From: Bacteroidales bacterium
Lineage (GTDB): Bacteria > Bacteroidota > Bacteroidia > Bacteroidales > UBA1402
Direction: 5' to 3'
Assembly (NCBI GenBank): GCA_003506275.1
Contig: DOBD01000152.1
Span: forward strand, 1-6,141
DNA length: 6,141 nt
Numbering within the stretch: the first letter of the stretch is position 1; each line of letters begins with the position of its first letter. Below, piece by piece: positions 1 through 6,111 of the stretch. The notes below the pieces were generated by a model. It did not search any database and was not told the DNA's origin. It worked only from the letters and a program-made list of their open reading frames with translations. The position numbers and the translations under genes were made by a program.

Positions 1-2133
1 CAACACATTGGCCAGCCTTTTGCGTTGTTGTTGCTTCAATTATTATCCATTCTCCTTATGGCCAGGTTGTTGGGCAATCTCTTCAACCGGATGGGACAGC
101 CCACTGTTATTGGTGAAATCATGGCTGGCATCTTACTGGGCCCCTCAGTGTTGGGTTACGTATGGCCTGACCTGTTCAATGGCCTATTTCCCGGTGATTC
201 GCTGAACAATATCTATTACCTGAGTCAGGTTGGCCTGGTGCTATTCATGTTCGTCATTGGCATGGAGTTGAATGTGAGTTCGTTGAAAAGCAAGCTGCAG
301 GAAACGTTCATCATCAGTCAGTCTGGTATCCTGCTTCCATTTGTGTTGGGCATGCTATTGGCGGTGTTTATCTACAAGGATTTTGCGGCCAGTCAGACCC
401 TTTACCTGCCCTTTGCGTTGTTTATTGGTATCTCATTGAGCATCACGGCTTTCCCCGTTCTGGCCAGAATCATCCAGGAAAAAGACCTTACAAGAACCCA
501 TCTGGGTACGATGTCTTTGGGCAGCGCTGCTATTGGTGATGTCACAGCCTGGTGTTTGTTGGCAGTCGTTATCGCCATTTCCAAAACGGGCTCCATGATG
601 GATTCCCTGTTCACCTTGCTGCTCACGATGCTGTACGTATTGTTGATGTTGTTTGTCGTCAAGCCTTTCCTCAAACGGTTAGGAGAACATTATCGAACGC
701 TTGAAGTCGTGAACCGCAGTACGGTGGCTTTCATTTTCCTTATGCTCCTGGCTTCTGCGTTCGTTACGGAGTCACTCGGTATTCATGCGCTGTTTGGTGC
801 CTTTCTGGCTGGTGTCGTGATGCCGCCCATGACCAATTTTCGCCGTATCATTGTCGACAAGGTGGAGGATGTTTCGGTTTCCTTGCTGTTGCCCTTGTTT
901 TTCGTGTTCACGGGTTTGCGTACGGAAATCGGATTATTGAATACGCCTGATTTATGGTTGACCTGCGGGCTTGTCATCCTGGTGGCCATTGTTGGCAAGT
1001 TTGGTGGTACAGCCATACCGGCCAGGCTTTTGGGAGAAAGCACCAGAAACAGTCTCTCGATGGGGGTGCTGATGAACACGAGAGGATTGATGGAGCTAAT
1101 CGTGTTGAACATCGGTTATGAAATGGGGATTCTTCCACCGACGTTGTTCGTGATGTTGGTCATCATGGCTTTGGTGACCACCTTTATGGCTACACCGACC
1201 CTTTCTTTGATCGATCGTTTTTTTCCGACCAGAAACAAGGCGGAAGAGTTGCGTATGCGGCATCAGTTGGGAATTTTTAAATCGTTGGTAGCGGTGGGCA
1301 ATCCTGTCAATGGAAAAGTGTTGCTAAATGTGGCTAAATCGGTGTTGGACGGCTCTAAAAATTCCTTGGCGGTCACTATTTTGCATGTTACCGAAGGGAC
1401 GGATGTCAACCTTTTCTCAGGAGACGATTTTATCGAGGAGGGTTTTATGGGGGTGCGTCATGAAGCTGAAAATCTGGGTATTCCGATTCAAACAGAGTAC
1501 AAGGTTACCGACAATGTCAGCCATGAAATTGTTCATACGACCAATGATGGTCAATATGATTTTCTTCTGGTGGGAGGGGGTGTCACGATGTCAACGCCGA
1601 AAGACCGGGCCAAACGATTCAAATTGGAACGATTGCCATTCATCGGAGCGTTGTTCTTCCGTCTGAATCAACAACAGGTGTTTTACCCCAGCGCCTTGAT
1701 CAAGGACAAAACGCGCTACTTCATTGAAAACAGTCAGTGTAGTGTAGGAGTGGTTGTCAACCGAAATTTCACATCCATCAAAAAAACATTGGTGGTGTTG
1801 TACGGGGAGGAGGACTTGTTTCTATTGCGTTATGGGCGTCGACTGCTTCGTAACAATGAGGTGGCAACGCTGCGTATCAGGGATATCAATGGGCTGCTCG
1901 TGAGTAACGAAGCATTTGCCAAGGGGGTTTTGACGCTGATGAAGGAGTTCCCCGATAGGGTACAACTGTGCAAGGCCACCCTGATGGACAAAACATACAT
2001 GGAGTCGTTTTCGTTCATGTTGATTAGCTATGCTTCCTGGAACCTCCTGGCCAACAGAGATGATGCCCCCCTCGATTTCATTCCCTCCTCCCTTATCATC
2101 CACAAACGCACCAGCCGTTTCCATCAGGGTTAA
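1..2133 (+). CDS. CPA2/CHX-type monovalent cation:proton antiporter, 5' partial
   Basis: Inner-membrane exchanger of the CPA2 (Kef/CHX-like) family, swapping Na+ or K+ for H+; the ion cannot be told from sequence. The frame is open from base 1, so the true start lies outside the window. A TTG at 25 is in frame but falls inside the first membrane helix and is not a credible start. 710 residues are visible (numbered from base 1). The exchanger domain covers about residues 1-410, with many hydrophobic helices. It holds SITAFPVLAR (147-156), the GDV motif with the likely ion-binding Asp180, GIHALFGAFLAG (260-271), LPLFFVFTGLRTE (297-309) and NTRGLMELI from 359, all typical of the family. Residues from about 425 to the end are soluble and resemble the Usp-like regulatory tail of CHX proteins, probably cytoplasmic. 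The protein ends in HQG, its stop merging into the tandem array that follows. No link to the dehydrogenase genes downstream is evident, and the 242-base gap with a promoter argues for separate transcription. Confidence 0.92.
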   Translation, partial: QHIGQPFALLLLQLLSILLMARLLGNLFNRMGQPTVIGEIMAGILLGPSVLGYVWPDLFNGLFPGDSLNNIYYLSQVGLVLFMFVIGMELNVSSLKSKLQETFIISQSGILLPFVLGMLLAVFIYKDFAASQTLYLPFALFIGISLSITAFPVLARIIQEKDLTRTHLGTMSLGSAAIGDVTAWCLLAVVIAISKTGSMMDSLFTLLLTMLYVLLMLFVVKPFLKRLGEHYRTLEVVNRSTVAFIFLMLLASAFVTESLGIHALFGAFLAGVVMPPMTNFRRIIVDKVEDVSVSLLLPLFFVFTGLRTEIGLLNTPDLWLTCGLVILVAIVGKFGGTAIPARLLGESTRNSLSMGVLMNTRGLMELIVLNIGYEMGILPPTLFVMLVIMALVTTFMATPTLSLIDRFFPTRNKAEELRMRHQLGIFKSLVAVGNPVNGKVLLNVAKSVLDGSKNSLAVTILHVTEGTDVNLFSGDDFIEEGFMGVRHEAENLGIPIQTEYKVTDNVSHEIVHTTNDGQYDFLLVGGGVTMSTPKDRAKRFKLERLPFIGALFFRLNQQQVFYPSALIKDKTRYFIENSQCSVGVVVNRNFTSIKKTLVVLYGEEDLFLLRYGRRLLRNNEVATLRIRDINGLLVSNEAFAKGVLTLMKEFPDRVQLCKATLMDKTYMESFSFMLISYASWNLLANRDDAPLDFIPSSLIIHKRTSRFHQG

Positions 2134-2226
2134 CTCCCTACTACAGGGATAACTTCCTACTACAGGGATATTTCTCTACTACAATGATAGTTACCTTCAG
2201 TAGGAATACCTCCTTTTTCCAGGGAT
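2132..2226. repeat. 19-bp tandem array, five units, degenerate
   Basis: Five consecutive 19-bp units start inside the antiporter stop codon: 2132-2150, 2151-2169, 2170-2188, 2189-2207 and 2208-2226. Units 1 and 2 differ at one base (AACTYCCTACTACAGGGAT). Unit 3 keeps CTACTACA. Unit 4 matches unit 2 at 11 of 19 positions and unit 5 at 13 of 19, so decay increases downstream while the 19-bp phase is kept. Units are self-complementary: TCCCT (2135-2139) can pair with AGGGA (2145-2149), and the same AGGGA can pair instead with TTCCT (2154-2158). No coding function is seen. Units 1-3 are clear; units 4 and 5 are less certain. Confidence 0.72.
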
Positions 2227-2254
2227 GACAAGCCTGCGTGATGGAATCCCCGGA

Positions 2255-2267
2255 AGAATGGCATTCT
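2255..2267. promoter_or_regulatory. 13-bp palindrome AGAATGGCATTCT upstream of lpdA
   Basis: A perfect inverted repeat with 6-bp arms (AGAATG / CATTCT) around one central base. It lies about 43 bases upstream of the putative -33 element of lpdA, a plausible activator or repressor position. The unit of the array upstream of the E2 gene contains AGGATGCCATCCT, so both fit AGRATGSCATYCT. That shared pattern is what makes it more than a chance palindrome. Function is inferred only. Confidence 0.35.
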
Positions 2268-2297
2268 CCTACACATTTATTGATCCGCTCTATATTT

Positions 2298-2315
2298 AAC
2301 AAGTAATAACTTGTT
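2298..2315. promoter_or_regulatory. 18-bp operator-like palindrome over the -33 element
   Basis: AACAAGT (2298-2304) and ACTTGTT (2309-2315) are perfect 7-bp inverted arms separated by AATA. The right arm covers the TTG (2311-2313) proposed as the -33 element of the lpdA promoter. A dimeric regulator bound here would compete with RNA polymerase, so repression is the simplest reading. The regulator is not in this window. The A+T-rich composition raises the chance of a fortuitous palindrome. Confidence 0.4.
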
Positions 2316-2341
2316 TAATTAGCATAAAGGAAGTATCTTTG
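2310..2341 (+). promoter_or_regulatory. Bacteroidetes-type promoter for lpdA
   Basis: TATCTTTG (2334-2341) matches the Bacteroidetes -7 consensus TAnnTTTG exactly. CTTG (2310-2313) stands in for the -33 TTTG with a 20-base gap, within the usual range. Transcription would start around 2346-2350, giving a leader of roughly 26-30 bases before the ATG at 2376. No Shine-Dalgarno sequence is visible in that leader, as is common in this phylum. No equally good promoter was found before the ligase, E2 or E1 genes, which suggests that this one may serve the whole cluster. Confidence 0.5.
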
Positions 2342-2375
2342 AGCGTTTTTTAAACGTAACAAGCGACTACAAAGA

Positions 2376-3749
2376 ATGAACACGTCAATATTGCTCGATA
2401 ATCACTATGATTTGGCCGTTATTGGTGGAGGACCGGCAGGGTACAATGCGGCTGAAAAAGCGGCTTCAGAGGGTGTTAAGACCATTATCTTCGAAAAGAA
2501 GGCCTTGGGGGGAGTTTGTTTGAACGAAGGTTGCATACCCACCAAGGCTTTGTTGTATTCGGCCAAGATATATGACAGCTTAAAAACATCGACTAAGTAT
2601 GGCATACGACCTGCAGGCGAGGCTGAGTTTGACCTCAATAACATGATTGACCGCAAAGACAAGACTGTCAAACGGTTGACATCGGGGGTCGGCATGAAAC
2701 TGAGTGCTCACGGCGTAACGGTTATCAATGGTGAGGCGTTTATCGAAGGGGAAAGGGACGGGGTTTTCATCATTCGCAGCGGGGAGAAGTCCTACACGGC
2801 CACCTACCTGATGCTGTGTACCGGTTCAGACACCGTGATACCTCCCATTAAAGGTTTGTCGGAAACCGCCTTCTGGACATCACGAGAAGCTCTCGAGGCC
2901 AGAGAGTTACCACAGAAGCTTACCATCGTTGGTGGGGGTGTGATTGGTATGGAGTTTGCCTCCTTTTATAACAGCCTGGGGGTCAACGTAACTGTCGTGG
3001 AGCTCCTTCCTGAAATTTTAGGCTCGATGGACAAGGAAATTGCCAGGATGCTTCGAAACGAATATACCAAAAAAGGTATCAGTTTCCTGTTGAAAACCAA
3101 GGTGATAGAAATCAGTCCTACGAAAGTGACAGTGGAGCGAAACGGCAAAACAGAAAGTCTGCCCACCGACAGGGTACTCATCAGTGTGGGGCGTCGACCC
3201 GTTTTGGAAGGTTTTGGACTGGAGGGATTGAATCTGGCACTGGACAATAAACGCCTTAAAGTAAACGGTGTCATGCAGACCAGTCATCCCAGAATCTACG
3301 CAGTGGGAGACATCACTGGCCATTCCATGTTGGCTCATACGGCCATCAGGGAAGGGGAGGTGGCTGTCAATCATTTAGCCGGCAAAAAGGATGTCATGCG
3401 CTACGATACCGTTCCCTCTGTTGTTTATACGAATCCTGAGGTGGCCGGTATTGGTTTGACCGAAGAAGAAGCGACTGAAAAAGGGCTCTCTGTACGGGTG
3501 ATTAAACTCCCCATGGCTTATTCGGGTCGTTTCGTTGCTGAGAATGAGGGTGGTAACGGTTTATTCAAACTGTTGGTCGATGAGCAGGACGTCATAGTGG
3601 GGTGTCACATCCTGGGCAATCCGGCTTCAGAGCTCATCGTGACAATTGGCGTAGCTATAGAGCGAGGTCTTACGTTGGAGGATGTCAAGAAGATCGTATT
3701 TCCACACCCTACTGTTGGGGAAATCATCCACGAAGGGCTGTATGTATAA
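2376..3749 (+). CDS. lpdA: Dihydrolipoyl dehydrogenase (E3 component)
   Basis: Cytoplasmic FAD-dependent homodimer that re-oxidises the dihydrolipoyl group of E2 and reduces NAD+ to NADH. 457 residues, close to the usual 460-475. Domains in order: FAD-binding Rossmann fold with GGGPAG (17-22); redox-active disulfide Cys48/Cys53 in GGVCLNEGCIPTK; NAD-binding fold with GGGVIGMEF (186-194) followed by the acidic end VVE (207-209); second FAD contact at YAVGD (308-312); and a C-terminal dimer domain ending with His444 and Glu449 in HPTVGE, the proton-relay pair. All key residues are present, so the enzyme should be active. The ATG at 2376 places the FAD fold ten residues in, as expected. It leads the E3-ligase-E2-E1 cluster and follows a recognisable promoter. 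Other members of the disulfide reductase family (mercuric or glutathione reductase) are unlikely given this C-terminus and context. Confidence 0.96.
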   Translation: MNTSILLDNHYDLAVIGGGPAGYNAAEKAASEGVKTIIFEKKALGGVCLNEGCIPTKALLYSAKIYDSLKTSTKYGIRPAGEAEFDLNNMIDRKDKTVKRLTSGVGMKLSAHGVTVINGEAFIEGERDGVFIIRSGEKSYTATYLMLCTGSDTVIPPIKGLSETAFWTSREALEARELPQKLTIVGGGVIGMEFASFYNSLGVNVTVVELLPEILGSMDKEIARMLRNEYTKKGISFLLKTKVIEISPTKVTVERNGKTESLPTDRVLISVGRRPVLEGFGLEGLNLALDNKRLKVNGVMQTSHPRIYAVGDITGHSMLAHTAIREGEVAVNHLAGKKDVMRYDTVPSVVYTNPEVAGIGLTEEEATEKGLSVRVIKLPMAYSGRFVAENEGGNGLFKLLVDEQDVIVGCHILGNPASELIVTIGVAIERGLTLEDVKKIVFPHPTVGEIIHEGLYV

Positions 3750-3838
3750 CGTAAGACAGTAAGCCGTTGAACCTCATTACTAGCGTTGTTACTATGCAAG
3801 CTGAATCAATACACTAATTCCCAAATACGTAACGTACC
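3750..3838 (+). other. lpdA-lplA intergenic gap
   Basis: 89 bases with no good -33/-7 promoter pair (TAGCGTTG at 3781 is one base off the -7 consensus but has no partner at the right distance) and no stem followed by a T run. It ends with the small palindrome TACGTAACGTA (3826-3836) two bases before the lplA ATG, where it could slightly hinder ribosome access. The most economical reading is read-through from lpdA. Confidence 0.4.
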
Positions 3839-4564
3839 ATGTTGTGCATTAATAATCCCTACACCGACGTTGCTTTCAACCTGGCAGCCGAGGAATACCT
3901 TCTGAAACAGGTCAGGGATGACATTTTCATGGTATGGCAGAATGAGCCTTCCGTCATTTTGGGCAAACACCAGGACAAGGCCATGGAGGTTGATCTGGCC
4001 TATGCCGAAGAACATCAGATTGGCATTTTCAAGCGTCAATCAGGCGGCGGGGCTGTGTACCATGACCTCGGCAACGTGAACCTGACCTTTATTGAGACGA
4101 GTCAACAACCCAACTTTGACAAGTACGTGGGTTGGATGCGTCAATTCTTGAGCGGATTAGGGGTAGATGTTCAGGCTGACAATCGCAGGGGGTTGTACCT
4201 CAATGGCTTAAAGGTTTCAGGAAGTGCTCAATATATGTTCAAAGACAGGGTGATGTTTCATGCCACCTTGTTGTTTTCCACCGATTTGGATCGAATCAAG
4301 GCTTTGCTGTTGGATAAGAATAGTCCGAAGGCCGACAACGTCAAGCCATGGGTCAGATCAGTAAAAAGCCCGGTGACCAACCTGGCCCCCCATATTAAAC
4401 AACAACTTGATGTTGATGATATTAAACATCAGTTAATCAATTTTATGGCATGGATGGATCATGCCAATTACATGTATACATTCACAGAAAAAGACAGACG
4501 TAAAATCATGGAGATCCAGGTATCACAACAGGACAAATCCGAAAGGATGCCATCCTTTTGCTAG
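3839..4564 (+). CDS. lplA: Lipoate-protein ligase A, short form lacking the C-terminal domain
   Basis: Cytoplasmic enzyme that uses ATP to activate lipoate and joins it to a lysine on lipoyl domains, here most likely Lys44 of the E2 encoded next door. 241 residues; the start is fixed by the typical N-terminus MLCINNPYTDVAFNLAAEEY. Motifs: EPSVILGKHQ (36-45); RQSGGGAVYHDLGNVN (66-81), the lipoyl-AMP binding loop; KVSGSAQ (125-131) with the conserved catalytic Lys125; HATLLF (141-146); and SVKSPVTNL (174-182). The catalytic domain is complete. The protein stops soon after YTFTEKDRRKIMEI, the helix that in longer ligases leads into a W-rich segment and an accessory domain of about 90 residues. 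That part is missing. The last residues, RMPSFC, are encoded by the first unit of the 20-bp array, which also supplies the stop. Octanoyltransferase (LipM/LipL) is the main alternative in this fold, but the motifs favour a ligase. Confidence 0.9.
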   Translation: MLCINNPYTDVAFNLAAEEYLLKQVRDDIFMVWQNEPSVILGKHQDKAMEVDLAYAEEHQIGIFKRQSGGGAVYHDLGNVNLTFIETSQQPNFDKYVGWMRQFLSGLGVDVQADNRRGLYLNGLKVSGSAQYMFKDRVMFHATLLFSTDLDRIKALLLDKNSPKADNVKPWVRSVKSPVTNLAPHIKQQLDVDDIKHQLINFMAWMDHANYMYTFTEKDRRKIMEIQVSQQDKSERMPSFC

Positions 4565-4617
4565 GGATGCCATCCTTTTGCTAGGGATGCCATCCTTTTG
4601 CTAGGGATGCCATCCTT
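4543..4617. repeat. 20-bp tandem array, 3.75 units, across the lplA stop codon
   Basis: Units begin at 4543, 4563, 4583 and 4603; the last is cut to 15 bases. Units 2 and 3 are identical (AGGGATGCCATCCTTTTGCT) and unit 1 differs at one base (AAGG for AGGG), so the array expanded or was homogenised recently. Each unit holds an inverted repeat, in unit 1 AAGGATG-C-CATCCTT, foldable as a 6-bp stem with a GCC loop followed by T residues. A second register, ATCCT with GGGAT across a 7-base loop, is also possible. The lplA stop TAG is at 4562-4564. The array ends 27 bases before the E2 start. Near-identical units make copy-number change by slippage likely. Confidence 0.93.
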
Positions 4618-4644
4618 GATACCGCTCCTAAATACAGAACAATT

Positions 4645-6012
4645 ATGGCAACATTTGAGATTAAGATGCCCAAGCTTGGTGAAAGCGTGACTGAAGGAAC
4701 CATCGTGTCCTGGTCGGTCAACGTAGGTGATGTGATCGCTGAAGACGATGTGCTGTTTGAAGTAACCACAGCCAAGGTGAACGCGGAGGTTCCTTCCCCA
4801 GTTGGTGGAAAATTGCTGAAGATCAACTATAATGTAGATGATACAGTACCGGTGGGCGAAGTGGTAGCTTTGGTAGCCCTGGAAGGAGATGAAGCGGAGG
4901 ATGGTCATGATACTGTCGAATCAACCACTGCTGTTGGTTCAAACGATACTGCCGCCTCAAATGACGCTGTTGCTTCGAACGATGCAGTCGCCTCAAATGA
5001 CACTGTTGGTTCAAACACTACCGTCACAGCAAATACGCCAAACACCCCCGTTGTCGACAAACGGTGGTATTCACCCGTCGTGCAGCAATTGGCAAAAGAA
5101 GCTGGTTTGACCCAGGAGGAATTAAGTACCGTACCTGGTAGTGGATTCGAGGGACGCGTAACCAAACATGACCTCCAGGCATACCTGAAACGCAGGGAAA
5201 GCGGAAAAGCACCACAACCCGCATCAGACGTCAAAAAGCCGTTGAAACCAGCGCCGGCACCATTGCCAAACAGTGAACTAATCATACAACCTGCCACGAC
5301 TGACGGCATTCAACGTGAAGAAATGGATCCCGTTCGACGCATCATTGCTGAGCGTATGGTACAGTCGAAGAAAGTCTCGGCACATGTTACCACCATCGTT
5401 GAAGCCGACGTGACCCGCCTTGTTCAATGGCGCGACAAACACAAGCACGCTTTCAAGCAGCGCGAAGGTATCAGCCTGACTTTCCTGCCGGCCATTGTTT
5501 CAGCCACCACCCGTGCATTGGCTGATTTTCCCAGGGTCAACGCCTCGGTAGAAGAACAAACCATCCTGCTCATGAAACACATACACATGGGTATTGCTGT
5601 ATCATTGGCTGATAACAACCTGGTTGTTCCTGTCATCAAGCATGCTGACAAGCTCAACCTTAACGGATTGGCCCACGCCATCGAAGACCTGGCCACCAAA
5701 GCCAGAAGCAACAAACTCAAGGTGGACGATATCGAAGGTGGCACCTTCACCATCACCAACTTCGGCACGTTCAAGAACCTGATAGGTACCCCCATCATCA
5801 ACCAGCCACAGGTCGCCATATTGGGTGTGGGGTACATTGAAAAGAAGCCAGCCGTGGTGGAAACGCCCGAAGGTGACGTCATTGCCATCCGGCACAAGAT
5901 GTACCTGTCGTTGACCTACGACCACCGCATCATTGATGGTTCGTTGGGTGGCGCTTTTGTCCGTCGAATCGCGGATTACCTGGAACAATGGGACCCCGGC
6001 AGTGCCATGTAA
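4645..6012 (+). CDS. 2-oxo acid dehydrogenase E2 component (dihydrolipoamide acyltransferase)
   Basis: Cytoplasmic core enzyme of a 2-oxo acid dehydrogenase complex; it carries the acyl group on a lipoyl arm and transfers it to CoA. 455 residues. One N-terminal lipoyl domain (about 2-79) has the attachment site Lys44 in TTAKVNAEVPSP. A linker follows with five hexapeptide repeats (99-128). The peripheral subunit-binding domain (about 142-183) has YSPVVQQLAKEAG and GSGFEGRVTKHDL and binds E3 and/or E1. A Pro/Ala-rich linker leads to the catalytic domain (about 225-452), with TITNFGTF, GTPIINQPQVAILGVG and YDHRIIDG, containing catalytic His427 and Asp431. The ATG at 4645 gives the classic MATFEIKMPKLGESVTEG start; no Shine-Dalgarno sequence is seen. 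The region 27-102 bases upstream is the tandem array. Substrate is undetermined: the catalytic domain resembles pyruvate/branched-chain types, and the single lipoyl domain does not decide it. Candidate symbols (pdhC, bkdB, sucB) are therefore withheld. Confidence 0.95.
   Translation: MATFEIKMPKLGESVTEGTIVSWSVNVGDVIAEDDVLFEVTTAKVNAEVPSPVGGKLLKINYNVDDTVPVGEVVALVALEGDEAEDGHDTVESTTAVGSNDTAASNDAVASNDAVASNDTVGSNTTVTANTPNTPVVDKRWYSPVVQQLAKEAGLTQEELSTVPGSGFEGRVTKHDLQAYLKRRESGKAPQPASDVKKPLKPAPAPLPNSELIIQPATTDGIQREEMDPVRRIIAERMVQSKKVSAHVTTIVEADVTRLVQWRDKHKHAFKQREGISLTFLPAIVSATTRALADFPRVNASVEEQTILLMKHIHMGIAVSLADNNLVVPVIKHADKLNLNGLAHAIEDLATKARSNKLKVDDIEGGTFTITNFGTFKNLIGTPIINQPQVAILGVGYIEKKPAVVETPEGDVIAIRHKMYLSLTYDHRIIDGSLGGAFVRRIADYLEQWDPGSAM
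4939..5028 (+). repeat. 18-bp (hexapeptide) coding repeat in the E2 linker
   Basis: Five in-frame 18-bp units encode SNDTAA, SNDAVA, SNDAVA, SNDTVG and SNTTVT (E2 residues 99-128). They form a flexible polar linker between the lipoyl and subunit-binding domains, letting the lipoyl arm swing between active sites. Codons vary between units (TCA/TCG, AAC/AAT, GAT/GAC) while the peptide is kept, so the repeat is maintained or old rather than a fresh duplication. Most family linkers are Ala/Pro-rich; this Ser/Asn/Asp/Ala/Val version is unusual in composition. Confidence 0.85.
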
Positions 6013-6111
6013 CCTCAAACAAGCAAAGAACCCAGTACAACGACCCTGACCAGAAATGAACCATACAGACCACTCAATACTCCTAGTATCAACCCCTCAA
6101 TGGCATTTACA
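6013..6111 (+). other. C-rich, G-poor leader between E2 and the putative E1
   Basis: Between the E2 stop and base 6099 there are 31 C and only 9 G in 87 bases on the coding strand, so the RNA should be nearly unstructured. Such C-over-G tracts are the kind of sequence Rho factor binds. The segment holds the palindrome ATACT-CCT-AGTAT (6077-6089) and AATGGCATT (6099-6107), which matches the core of the palindrome upstream of lpdA. No promoter or intrinsic terminator was found. Confidence 0.5.

Noticed and set aside
25..27. TTG as start codon of the antiporter
   Set aside because: The frame is open back to base 1 with family-like residues (QHIGQPFALLLL), and starting at 25 would cut the first membrane helix. 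The gene is truncated by the window edge.
1822..2124. Long antisense frames inside the antiporter and in the other genes (for example 4905-5309 and 5602-6018 on the minus strand)
   Set aside because: They lie opposite convincing genes, lack recognisable motifs and look like shadows of the coding frame.
2227..2254. Further units of the 19-bp array, or a GGGAT/ATCCC hairpin (2222-2250)
   Set aside because: The 19-bp phase is lost after 2226, and a 5-bp stem with a 19-base loop is too weak to claim.
2134..2375. Intrinsic terminator after the antiporter
   Set aside because: Only 4-5 bp stems without a T run are visible; nothing meets a usual terminator pattern.
3794..3817. Seven-codon frame MQAESIH before lplA
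   Set aside because: Too short, with no signal or codon pattern to support a leader peptide.
4553..4600. TCCTTTTG in each array unit as a -7 promoter element for E2
   Set aside because: It is one base off TAnnTTTG, and the neighbouring TTTG copies lie 12 or 32 bases away instead of about 20.
4543..4617. CRISPR array
   Set aside because: Units are 20 bp, directly abutting, with no unique spacers and no cas genes. The same holds for 2132-2226.
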